Below, piece after piece: positions 1 to 5,336 of a DNA stretch of 6,969 nt. The position numbers and the translations under genes are program-made. Source of the DNA: Candidatus Zhuqueibacterota bacterium (GTDB taxonomy: Bacteria > Zhuqueibacterota > Zhuqueibacteria > Thermofontimicrobiales > Thiofontviventaceae); NCBI GenBank assembly GCA_014729735.1, contig WJJN01000457.1, positions 1 to 6,969 on the forward strand, written 5' to 3'. The notes beneath the pieces are model-generated. The model was not told the DNA's origin. It ran no database searches and saw only the letters and a list, made by a program, of their open reading frames with translations. Numbering within the stretch: the stretch's first letter is position 1; every line of letters starts with the position of its first letter.

Positions 1-75
1 AAGGCAAGTTGATAAAAGAGGATAAAAGTCACCTGCATCTACAGTAATTAAGTAGATCAAAGGAGCATCGCATCA

Positions 76-522
76 ATGGGATCCAATTTTAAGAAGTACC
101 TTGATTCGCTGGACATGAATTATGTTACATATCCGGCAGATATGGACAGGGAATTATTGTGGCATGATTCCCGATCGAACGAGAATATTTGTAAAGCTTC
201 CATAATAAATGTGGATAATCACTATGCAATATTGCTGCTGGCAGAATCAGAGGAGATCAATCTTGATCATATAAAAGCGCTATCCGGTGCGGATTCTGTG
301 CGACTTGTGAGCGAAGCAGAATATCAACAGTTATTTCCTGAAATCGAATATGGAGTTTTATCGTTGTTAGGGACTATTTCAAATATACGCGTCTATTGCA
401 GCCGCAAAGTATTTCAGCAACCAGATATGTATTTCAACATGGACAGGGATAATGAGATTATCAAAATACCGACAGATGAATTTACCCGCAGGACGATTAC
501 TATCGTCGGTTCATTTGGTTAG
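76..522 (+). CDS. YbaK/ProRS-associated domain protein (putative aminoacyl-tRNA deacylase)
   Basis: A 148-residue protein that I assign to the YbaK/EbsC/ProXp-type editing-domain family, whose members hydrolyse mischarged aminoacyl-tRNAs in trans. The visible support is an ICKASII segment with Lys40 at the place of the family's conserved lysine, followed by the beta-strand pattern VDNHYAILLLA, a helix around residues 60-70, and EYGVLSLLG (91-99), which matches the family's GAVPPFG-like loop in position but not closely in sequence. Length is normal for a single-domain member. The start is supported by AGGAG at 61-65, 10 bases before the ATG. It lies 70 bases upstream of the sigma-54 activator with no terminator between them, so the two may be co-transcribed. 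The degenerate PPFG-like loop leaves open a binding rather than catalytic role. Family assignment is moderately sure; the substrate is unknown. Confidence 0.7.
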   Translation: MGSNFKKYLDSLDMNYVTYPADMDRELLWHDSRSNENICKASIINVDNHYAILLLAESEEINLDHIKALSGADSVRLVSEAEYQQLFPEIEYGVLSLLGTISNIRVYCSRKVFQQPDMYFNMDRDNEIIKIPTDEFTRRTITIVGSFG

Positions 523-592
523 ATCTCTAAAAATGTAAGTTTTGTAAAATGTAAAAATATAAACGCAATACTTAATTTTAGAAAGAAAAAAA

Positions 593-1570
593 ATGGACCC
601 TATCACAGCGATCAGGCAAAATAAAATAGTGGACCGGTTCGATGGGCTGATTGGCAGCTCATATGTTATGCAGAATCTTTACAAGCAGATTCTGAAAGCC
701 GCAGCCACGGATGTTCTTATTTTGCTAATTGGGGAGAGCGGTACCGGCAAGGAGCTGGCAGCAGCCGCTATTCATCGTTTCAGCAAACGCTGCAAAGGAC
801 CGTACATTCCGATCAATTTAAGTGCACTGCCGACTACTTTAATGGCAAGTGTGCTGTTTGGTCATGAGAAAGGTGCTTTTACCGGTGCTATAGCAGAAGA
901 AAAAGGCGTTTTCGAAAAAGGAAAGGACGGAACGGTATTTTTAGATGAAATCGGGTCGATAGATACAAACACACAGGTGAGTCTGCTGAGGATGTTCGAA
1001 AATCAAAAATTTCGCATGTTGGGAGGAAAACGGGAAATCGAAAACAACGCGCGTATTATCGCGGCGACAAATGCCAATCTGGAAAAGATGATCCGGGAGA
1101 AAAGTTTCAGGCGAGATCTTTATTATCGCCTGGATGTATTTCGCATTTCAATGCCACCGTTACGGGATAAAAAGGGAGATATTCCCGCACTGGTCGAACA
1201 TTTTTTAAAAGAATTCAACGCAAAATTCAACAAGGATATTGAAAAAATAAGCTCCGAATGTCATCACATTTTCCTGGAGTACGATTGGCCCGGGAATGTA
1301 CGGGAGCTGAGAAATGTCATACAACGTGCGGTTGTGGAGTGCGAAGATAAACTGATTACGTCAGACAATCTTCCAAGCCGGTTTCGATCGACACATACAA
1401 AGAAATCCGGAATCCGCTTTCAGGTTGGTACGCCGCTGAAGAAAATCGAACGCGAAATGATCGTGCAGACCCTTGGCGCAGTTAATAATAACAGAACCGA
1501 AGCCGCGGAGCTACTGGGCTTGAGCCGTCGGGGATTCTATAACAAATTAAACAAGCATAATCTAAAATAA
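593..1570 (+). CDS. Sigma-54-dependent transcriptional activator lacking an N-terminal sensor domain
   Basis: A bacterial enhancer-binding protein of 325 residues that remodels sigma-54 RNA polymerase by ATP hydrolysis. All core AAA+ motifs are present: Walker A GESGTGKE (47-54), the sigma-54 contact loop GAFTGA (94-99), Walker B GTVFLDEIG (113-121), sensor I RIIAATN (154-160), the arginine-finger segment FRRDLYYRL (172-180) and sensor II WPGNVREL (232-239). A Fis-type helix-turn-helix fills the C terminus (about 297-325). The AAA+ domain starts at about residue 17, so there is no receiver, PAS or GAF domain; this layout resembles PspF, which is controlled by a separate protein. The start is preceded by an A-rich stretch with only a weak Shine-Dalgarno (AGAAAG). 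An intrinsic terminator follows the gene, and a good -24/-12 promoter lies about 280 bases beyond the stop, making the downstream operon the obvious target. The class is near certain; the target and signal are inferred. Confidence 0.97.
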   Translation: MDPITAIRQNKIVDRFDGLIGSSYVMQNLYKQILKAAATDVLILLIGESGTGKELAAAAIHRFSKRCKGPYIPINLSALPTTLMASVLFGHEKGAFTGAIAEEKGVFEKGKDGTVFLDEIGSIDTNTQVSLLRMFENQKFRMLGGKREIENNARIIAATNANLEKMIREKSFRRDLYYRLDVFRISMPPLRDKKGDIPALVEHFLKEFNAKFNKDIEKISSECHHIFLEYDWPGNVRELRNVIQRAVVECEDKLITSDNLPSRFRSTHTKKSGIRFQVGTPLKKIEREMIVQTLGAVNNNRTEAAELLGLSRRGFYNKLNKHNLK

Positions 1571-1631
1571 GGTCTTTATAAGAGTTCACCCTATCTCCCT
1601 CATTTTACTATCCTCATTATCAATGGGCGTT

Positions 1632-1647
1632 ATGGCGCATGCGCCAT
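1632..1647. promoter_or_regulatory. Perfect 16-bp palindrome, candidate enhancer site
   Basis: ATGGCGCATGCGCCAT is an exact palindrome. It lies after the activator stop codon and before the terminator, about 200 bases upstream of the -24 element. Perfect two-fold symmetry suits a dimeric Fis-type HTH, and remote upstream sites are normal for sigma-54 activators. It could instead be an mRNA 3'-end structure or a site for another regulator. The assignment to the local activator is inference. Confidence 0.45.
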
Positions 1648-1665
1648 GACTGCTTGTTGAGAGCG

Positions 1666-1709
1666 AAGTCCCCGTGCAAAGAGTAAAATCTTTGCCGGGG
1701 ATTTTTTTT
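1666..1709 (+). terminator. Intrinsic terminator after the sigma-54 activator gene
   Basis: The left arm TCCCCG-T-GCAAAG (1669-1681, one bulged T) pairs with CTTTGCCGGGGA (1690-1701) around an 8-base loop, giving 12 base pairs. It is followed directly by eight T residues (1702-1709). This is a textbook Rho-independent terminator and separates the regulator's transcript from the downstream operon. Confidence 0.92.
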
Positions 1710-1787
1710 ATGCCAGCGTAACGGTTTCATAATTCACCCTTTTAAAAGAAAAACGGGTGCATATTGCATCATGCTTGATATCCCTGA

Positions 1788-1810
1788 TGTTAAATCAACT
1801 TACGTTAACA
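1788..1810. promoter_or_regulatory. TGTTAA-N11-TTAACA inverted repeat, candidate activator site
   Basis: TGTTAA (1788-1793) and TTAACA (1805-1810) form a 6+6 inverted repeat, roughly at -87 to -65 relative to a start predicted near 1875. The centre-to-centre distance of 17 bases is not an integral number of helical turns. Position and symmetry fit a regulator operator, but an AT-rich 6-mer repeat can occur by chance. Confidence 0.3.
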
Positions 1811-1848
1811 CTTTAAATATCAATTGCTAAAGTCCTTTAATGGCTATT

Positions 1849-1864
1849 TGGTACCAATCTTGCA
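1849..1864 (+). promoter_or_regulatory. Sigma-54 (-24/-12) promoter of the nifX-like operon
   Basis: TGGTACCAATCTTGCA matches the sigma-54 consensus TGGCACG-N4-TTGCW, with both invariant dinucleotides (GG at 1850-1851, GC at 1862-1863) separated by exactly 10 bases and an intact TTGCA in the -12 box. Transcription is predicted to begin near 1875, about 20 bases before the first operon ATG at 1895. A sigma-54 activator gene lies just upstream, which strengthens the call. No competing sigma-70 promoter is obvious here. Confidence 0.8.
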
Positions 1865-1894
1865 AATATAAGTGGAAAATGGAGAATCAGTGAC

Positions 1895-2284
1895 ATGAAT
1901 ATTGCTCTAGCAACTTATGGTGACCGAATTGCATCATTATTTGAATCGTCCGATCGTTTTGTTATTTTTGATTCACGCAGTGGGCAGATTGAAAAACCAC
2001 GGACATTGATTATCCGCGATAGTTCACCAAATACATTACTGCATCAATTAAAGGCAAATGAAGCACAGGTTTTAATTTGTGGAGCAATTAGCGGATGCAC
2101 CAGCCAAATGCTGGAAGGACAGGGAATACAGGTCATCCCATGGGTAAAGGGACATATCAATGATGTGATGGAAGCCTATCGCACACGGCACTTATTCTCG
2201 CCGGGATTCAGGATGCCCGGTTGCCGCCGGCGGGGGCATCGCGGACGGCACTGGTGTGGCGGAGGCAGGACTGAAAAGAATTAA
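1895..2284 (+). CDS. NifX/MTH1175-like metal-cluster-binding protein 1
   Basis: A 129-residue protein of the dinitrogenase iron-molybdenum cofactor biosynthesis (NifX/NifY/NafY, MTH1175-like) superfamily, small proteins that bind or carry Fe-S or FeMo-type clusters. Residues 1-95 show the alternating strand/helix pattern of the fold: the MNIALATYGDRIASLFE start, the VLICGAISGCTSQMLEGQGI core and the IPWVKGHINDVMEAY helix. It is a divergent subtype, since the usual PxFGR-like N-terminal motif is replaced by SLFESSDRF. The tail after about 100 (GFRMPGCRRRGHRGR, then Cys-Gly-rich) is basic with two cysteines; similar PGC/Arg-rich tails occur in this subfamily. ATG 1895 follows GGAGA at 1881-1885 and lies about 20 bases from the predicted sigma-54 start, so this is the first gene of the operon. 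The cluster bound and the target enzyme are unknown. Confidence 0.82.
   Translation: MNIALATYGDRIASLFESSDRFVIFDSRSGQIEKPRTLIIRDSSPNTLLHQLKANEAQVLICGAISGCTSQMLEGQGIQVIPWVKGHINDVMEAYRTRHLFSPGFRMPGCRRRGHRGRHWCGGGRTEKN
2212..2240 (+). other. GC-rich hairpin inside the 3' end of nifX-like 1
   Basis: GATGCCC (2212-2218) pairs exactly with GGGCATC (2234-2240), enclosing a very GC-rich interior that contains the palindrome CCGCCGGCGG (2224-2233). It lies within the codons of the Arg/Gly-rich tail. It may only reflect codon composition, but it could slow translation or affect mRNA stability upstream of the next gene. Confidence 0.35.
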
Positions 2285-2321
2285 ACTATTAAAAACGAAA
2301 ATTCATGACAGGAGGCATTTA

Positions 2322-2723
2322 ATGAAAATAGCGATTACATCTATGGGAGCCGATCTTGATGCGCAGGTAGATCCGCGCTTTGGAAGGGCACAGTATTTTA
2401 TAATCATCGATCCGGATACAATGGAATTCGAGGCAATCGAAAACCAAGGCAATGAGGCTGCTCATGGTGCAGGAATTCAATCAGGTCAGTTAATGAGCTC
2501 CAGGGGAGTCCAGGCGGTGATAACCGGAAGTGTCGGACCCAATGCACATCAGACATTGAGTGCCGCAGGCATTGAAATGTATCAATCCGCTGGCGGAACC
2601 GTGGCGCAGACAATCGATGATTATAAAAGCGCAAAATTGAAACCCATCAGCGAAATCGGTCCGGCGCATCGCGGTATGGGCGGAGGCGGCGGTCGCGGCA
2701 GGGGACTCGGGCCCGGAAGGTAG
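2322..2723 (+). CDS. NifX/MTH1175-like metal-cluster-binding protein 2
   Basis: A 133-residue member of the same superfamily, and the most canonical of the three here. It has MKIAITSMGADLDAQVDPRFGR, with the typical DPRFGRAQYFII motif at about 17-28, then a central VQAVITGSVGPNAHQTLSAAGI segment matching the family's GPNA...L.aaGI pattern, and a TVAQTIDDYKSAKL helix. The C terminus (about 117-133) is low-complexity Gly/Arg (MGGGGGRGRG, LGPGR). I chose ATG 2322 over a longer GTG start at 2256 because GGAGG (2311-2315) sits 6 bases upstream and family homology begins there. It starts 37 bases after nifX-like 1 and ends 2 bases before the ferredoxin ATG, so these genes are translationally close. 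A role as cluster carrier or binding protein is inferred from the family. Confidence 0.92.
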   Translation: MKIAITSMGADLDAQVDPRFGRAQYFIIIDPDTMEFEAIENQGNEAAHGAGIQSGQLMSSRGVQAVITGSVGPNAHQTLSAAGIEMYQSAGGTVAQTIDDYKSAKLKPISEIGPAHRGMGGGGGRGRGLGPGR

Positions 2724-2725
2724 AA

Positions 2726-3145
2726 ATGATTTCGATCGATCAGCAAAAATGTAATGGCTGCGGCGCGTGTATGGATGCATGTTCCACTGGCGCGATTTAC
2801 ATGGTGGATGAGCGGGCATCGGTCGATGCGGGCGTTTGCAACGAATGCGTCGATTGCGTCAATGTATGCCCGAATAACGCAATTCAGTTGGAAAGAATAG
2901 TGCTCGAAACAACCCAACAGAGCGTTCAGTCTTCTGAAAAGCATGAAATTACTGCCGAGTTGAAATCGAATGTGATAAAAATTGGGAAGACGTTGCTGCC
3001 ATTAGCGATATCGGGAATTGCGGATTTGATTATTTCGAAAATTGAAAAATCCGATAAGCCGGTGGGATTGAGCAAACAATCGGATTTTACACGGGGAAAG
3101 CAAACGCGACAGAGAAGACGGCGGGGAAGGGAGGAAAAGACTTAA
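2726..3145 (+). CDS. 2[4Fe-4S] ferredoxin with hydrophobic segment and basic tail
   Basis: A 139-residue protein. The first 55 residues are a bacterial two-cluster ferredoxin: CNGCGACMDAC (Cys 9, 12, 15, 19) and CNECVDCVNVCP (Cys 38, 41, 44, 48). The first motif has Ser instead of the usual Pro after the fourth Cys. Unlike ordinary ferredoxins of about 60 residues, it carries an extension: a polar linker (55-78), a hydrophobic or amphipathic segment (about 83-104, VIKIGKTLLPLAISGIADLI) and a strongly basic tail (RQRRRRGR near the end). The hydrophobic stretch may be a membrane-associating helix or a docking helix. The gene begins 2 bases after the preceding stop, and its Shine-Dalgarno-like GGAAGG lies inside that gene's end, indicating coupling. 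It probably supplies electrons, or a cluster-transfer relay, to its neighbours. The two clusters are certain; the role of the extension is unknown. Confidence 0.93.
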   Translation: MISIDQQKCNGCGACMDACSTGAIYMVDERASVDAGVCNECVDCVNVCPNNAIQLERIVLETTQQSVQSSEKHEITAELKSNVIKIGKTLLPLAISGIADLIISKIEKSDKPVGLSKQSDFTRGKQTRQRRRRGREEKT

Positions 3146-3187
3146 AATTTTTGCCAAAAAGTACATAAGTAAGTCATAAGACGGTTC

Positions 3188-3240
3188 GGAGTGAATCGCC
3201 TTTATGCGATTCACTGCAATGCATAAAGGCATTGCAGTCC
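3188..3240. repeat. Tandem hairpin element with complementary loops, copy 1
   Basis: Hairpin A has a perfect 10-bp stem (3190-3199 with 3206-3215) and loop CTTTAT. Hairpin B has a perfect 10-bp stem (3213-3222 with 3229-3238) and loop ATAAAG, the exact reverse complement of the first loop. The two stems share bases 3213-3215. As a result GCCTTTATGC (3198-3207) and GCATAAAGGC (3221-3230) form a third perfect 10-bp stem that excludes the other two. Flanking GGA (3188-3190) and TCC (3238-3240) are also complementary. No U-tract follows, so it is not a typical terminator. It fills the gap between the ferredoxin gene and the zinc-ribbon gene. Confidence 0.85.
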
Positions 3241-3278
3241 ACCTATTTTGCAATTAAATAAAACCGGAGGTCATTCTT

Positions 3279-3503
3279 ATGCCGAGAGGCGATGGAACAG
3301 GTCCCACAGGACAGGGACCCGGAACAGGCAGAGGCATGGGCAGGGGAGGTGGTCGCGGACGAATGGGCGGCAACCGACCGGGATCAGGTCCCGGCGGAAA
3401 CTGTATCTGTCCGTCGTGCGGAACCACCGTCCCTCATCAACGCGGAAAGCCATGCAATAAAATGGAGTGTCCGCAATGCGGTACTATTATGACAAAAGAA
3501 TAA
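3279..3503 (+). CDS. DUF5320-like Gly/Arg-rich small protein with C-terminal zinc ribbon
   Basis: A 74-residue protein in two parts. The N terminus (1-40) is Gly/Arg/Pro-rich and opens with MPRGDGTGPTGQGPGTGRG, the signature of DUF5320-type proteins often found beside NifX-like and MinD/ferredoxin genes in anaerobes. The C terminus (41-74) has CICPSCG (Cys 42, 44, 47), Cys59 and CPQCG (Cys 64, 67), consistent with a rubredoxin-like zinc ribbon using C44/C47/C64/C67; a metal site for iron or another ion is equally possible. ATG 3279 is supported by GGAGG at 3266-3270, 8 bases upstream. Two other long open frames overlap it, but only this one has the RBS and family signature. It lies between two structured intergenic elements. 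Function is unknown; a metallochaperone or scaffold role is a guess from context. Confidence 0.88.
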   Translation: MPRGDGTGPTGQGPGTGRGMGRGGGRGRMGGNRPGSGPGGNCICPSCGTTVPHQRGKPCNKMECPQCGTIMTKE

Positions 3504-3530
3504 ATCGGGCATGGTAAGGTGGTGCTGTTA

Positions 3531-3584
3531 GTTTGTGAGCCGCCCTGGTGCGAATAAAGAGGCGGCAAGGGCGGCTTCACAAAC
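3531..3584. repeat. Long GC-rich inverted repeat upstream of the first MinD/ferredoxin ATPase
   Basis: GTTTGTGA-GCCGCCCT (3531-3546) pairs with AGGGCGGC-T-TCACAAAC (3568-3584), 16 base pairs with one bulged T at 3576 and a 21-base loop. The loop contains GGCGGC (3561-3566), which can pair with GCCGCC (3539-3544) instead, so two registers compete. No U-tract follows. It sits 40 bases before the start codon at 3625 and could protect the mRNA end, mark a processing site or be a mobile repeat. It does not share the two-hairpin design of the elements at 3188 and 6341. Confidence 0.8.
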
Positions 3585-3624
3585 GATTGAATGAACTGTA
3601 GGATTGAACAGGAGAATCTATTAA

Positions 3625-4464
3625 ATGATTATAAGCGTTGCCAGCGGTAAAGGCGGAACCGGGAAGACAACAATCGCTGCCAATCTGGCGTTGGCACTGG
3701 CGCAGAATGTGCAATTTCTGGATTGCGATGTCGAGGAACCGAATGGACACATTTTTATTAAGCCGGAAATTGAAAAGACGACAACCATCGGAACGCCGAT
3801 TCCAGTGGTTGACGAAGGTAAATGCACCTACTGCGGCAAGTGCCAGAAAATCTGTGAATACAACGCAATTGCTGTTATTTTGAAAAACGTACTGGTGTTT
3901 CCCGAACTTTGCCATTCGTGTGCCGGATGCTGGCTCATCTGTCATGAAAACGCTATTTCCACCAGGGATCGGGAGTTGGGTGTGCTGGAGCAGGGAAAGG
4001 CGAACGGGATCGATTTCGTTCACGGACGTTTGCGGCTCGGCGAAGCAATGTCTCCGCCGCTGATTCGCAGGGTACAGCAACAATTGGACATGTCGAAAAC
4101 AATAATTATCGATTCTCCGCCCGGAACTTCCTGCCCGGTGATACAGGCGGTGAAACACAGCGATTTCGTGATCCTTGTTGCCGAGCCCACTCCGTTTGGC
4201 TTGAATGATCTGAAACTGGCGGTGGAGATGGTGCGCACGCTGAAGCTGCCGCTGGGTGTGGTCATCAATCGTTCTGATATCGGAAATGAAAACGTTCGTA
4301 ACTATTGCCAAATGGAGGGAATCGACATTTTGATGGAAATCAAAAATGATCGCAAAATCGCCGAGGCATATTCGCGCGGGATACCGCTCATTGAGATCGA
4401 ACCGGATTATGCAGACAGATTCCGTGAGCTATATGCGCAGGTGGAAAGGAGAGTGGCGCGATGA
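3625..4464 (+). CDS. MinD-superfamily P-loop ATPase with inserted ferredoxin domain, 1
   Basis: A 279-residue protein of the MinD/Mrp/Nbp35 SIMIBI class with an inserted two-cluster ferredoxin (COG1149 type). The deviant Walker A is GKGGTGKTT (8-16), with both the signature lysine (Lys9) and the P-loop lysine (Lys14). Switch-like LDCDVEEPNGHIF follows at 32-44. The insert has CTYCGKCQKIC (Cys 67, 70, 73, 77) and CHSCAGCWLIC (Cys 96, 99, 102, 106), both lacking the usual Pro after the last Cys. A Walker B/A'-like IIIDSPPGTSCPV (150-162) and a VAEPTPFGLNDL segment (175-186) complete the fold. GGAGA at 3611-3615 supports the start. Its end overlaps the start of the next paralogue by 4 bases (ATGA), so the two are probably made in equal amounts and may form a heterodimer. 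By family analogy it may bind or transfer Fe-S clusters in an ATP-dependent way; no client is proven. Confidence 0.96.
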   Translation: MIISVASGKGGTGKTTIAANLALALAQNVQFLDCDVEEPNGHIFIKPEIEKTTTIGTPIPVVDEGKCTYCGKCQKICEYNAIAVILKNVLVFPELCHSCAGCWLICHENAISTRDRELGVLEQGKANGIDFVHGRLRLGEAMSPPLIRRVQQQLDMSKTIIIDSPPGTSCPVIQAVKHSDFVILVAEPTPFGLNDLKLAVEMVRTLKLPLGVVINRSDIGNENVRNYCQMEGIDILMEIKNDRKIAEAYSRGIPLIEIEPDYADRFRELYAQVERRVAR

Positions 4465-5336
4465 AGGAAATTGTCATTATCAGCGGGAAAGGGGGAACCG
4501 GAAAAACAACAATTACAGCCGCGCTAGCCTCGCTGGTGAAAAATAACGTCATTGCAGACTGTGATGTTGATGCTGCGGATTTGCATTTGATCCTGAATCC
4601 GGATATTCGACAACAGGAAGATTTTTTCAGTGGTAAAACGGCGTTCATCCGTCAGGGTGATTGCACACAGTGCGGCAAATGCGTCGAAGTGTGTCATTTC
4701 GATGCCATTTCACCGGATTTTGTGGTCGATCCTGTTTCCTGCGAAGGCTGCGGTGTGTGCGTCGCGTTCTGTCCGGCGTATGCTATTGATTTCAATCAGA
4801 ATTTGTGCGGACAGTGGTTTATCTCGAAAACCCGGTTTGGTTCTCTGGTTCATGCGAAACTGGGTATTGCTGAAGAAAATTCGGGCAAGCTGGTGTCGCT
4901 GGTGCGAAAACAGGCGAAGCAAATGGCGAAAAAGGAAAATGCCGAATACATCATCGTGGATGGTGCACCGGGCGTGGGATGCCCGGTTATTTCATCGATT
5001 ACAGGTGCTTCTGCCGTTATAGTGGTCACAGAGCCGACGCTATCCGGACTCCACGATATGAAGCGGGTGGTTAGTCTGGCAGGTGATTTTTTTCAGTTGT
5101 CGACTTTCCTGTGTGTGAACAAAGCAGATCTCAATCCGGACATTACGGAAAAGATGATGGAATTCTGCGATACAAACGGCGTCCATTTCGCGGGAAGAGT
5201 ACCGTACGACGAAAGCACTACCAGAGCCATGGTTGAGGGAAAAAATATATTCGAATTTAAACCGGGACCGGCAGCCGCTGCGATCCGGGAAATCTGGGCT
5301 GAGGTGGAAGATACGCTCCGCGGAAACAAAAATTAA
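4461..5336 (+). CDS. MinD-superfamily P-loop ATPase with inserted ferredoxin domain, 2
   Basis: A 291-residue paralogue of the preceding gene with the same layout: deviant Walker A GKGGTGKTT (9-17), DCDVDAADLHL (33-43), a ferredoxin insert with CTQCGKCVEVC (Cys 68, 71, 74, 78) and CEGCGVCVAFCP (Cys 94, 97, 100, 104), IIVDGAPGVGCPVI (154-167) and VTEPTLSGLHDM (179-190). It differs in having the canonical Cys-Pro only after the second cluster motif, a shorter spacing between the cluster motifs (15 rather than 18 residues), and ADLHL in place of the EPNGH segment. AAAGGAG (4445-4451) lies inside the upstream gene, 9 bases before the ATG, and the ATGA overlap points to translational coupling. Such adjacent, unequal pairs are common in anaerobes and suggest a heteromeric complex. 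The stop codon lies at the very edge of the inverted repeat beginning at 5335. Confidence 0.96.
   Translation: MKEIVIISGKGGTGKTTITAALASLVKNNVIADCDVDAADLHLILNPDIRQQEDFFSGKTAFIRQGDCTQCGKCVEVCHFDAISPDFVVDPVSCEGCGVCVAFCPAYAIDFNQNLCGQWFISKTRFGSLVHAKLGIAEENSGKLVSLVRKQAKQMAKKENAEYIIVDGAPGVGCPVISSITGASAVIVVTEPTLSGLHDMKRVVSLAGDFFQLSTFLCVNKADLNPDITEKMMEFCDTNGVHFAGRVPYDESTTRAMVEGKNIFEFKPGPAAAAIREIWAEVEDTLRGNKN

Larger units (their letters stand above)
1571..1894. other. 324-base non-coding control region between activator and operon
   Basis: No credible gene lies here on either strand. In order it holds a perfect 16-bp palindrome (1632-1647), an intrinsic terminator (1666-1709), a weak CACCC/GGGTG inverted repeat around 1736-1758, a TGTTAA/TTAACA inverted repeat (1788-1810), a sigma-54 promoter (1849-1864), and the ribosome binding site GGAGA (1881-1885) of the next gene. 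It is the only long non-coding stretch in the window. Confidence 0.8.

Noticed and set aside
3..47. Open frame at the left edge that could be the C-terminal end of an upstream gene (ending LHLQ, stop at 45-47).
   Set aside because: Only 14 codons are visible and nothing in them is recognisable; a chance open frame is equally likely.
530..554. Direct repeat AAAATGTAA (530-538 and 546-554) upstream of the sigma-54 activator, with weak -35/-10-like hexamers nearby.
   Set aside because: The stretch is very AT-rich, the hexamers match poorly and the spacing is off, so neither promoter nor operator can be supported.
1736..1758. CACCC/GGGTG inverted repeat with T-rich and A-rich inner arms.
   Set aside because: Only 5 bp of GC pairing, no run of T after it on either strand; weak as terminator or operator.
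2256..2321. GTG start that would add 22 residues to nifX-like 2.
   Set aside because: It overlaps the end of nifX-like 1, lacks a good RBS, and family similarity begins at the ATG at 2322, which has a strong GGAGG.
2404..2944. Long open frames on the minus strand opposite the NifX-like 2 and ferredoxin genes.
   Set aside because: Their products are low-complexity mirror translations with no domain signature, and the + strand genes explain the region.
3188..3240. Rho-independent terminator or CRISPR-type repeat.
   Set aside because: No U-tract follows either hairpin, and there is no array of identical repeats with spacers.
3577..4311. 244-codon minus-strand open frame opposite the first MinD/ferredoxin ATPase.
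   Set aside because: It is a shadow of a well-supported gene: no RBS, no recognisable motif, and a composition typical of antisense translation.
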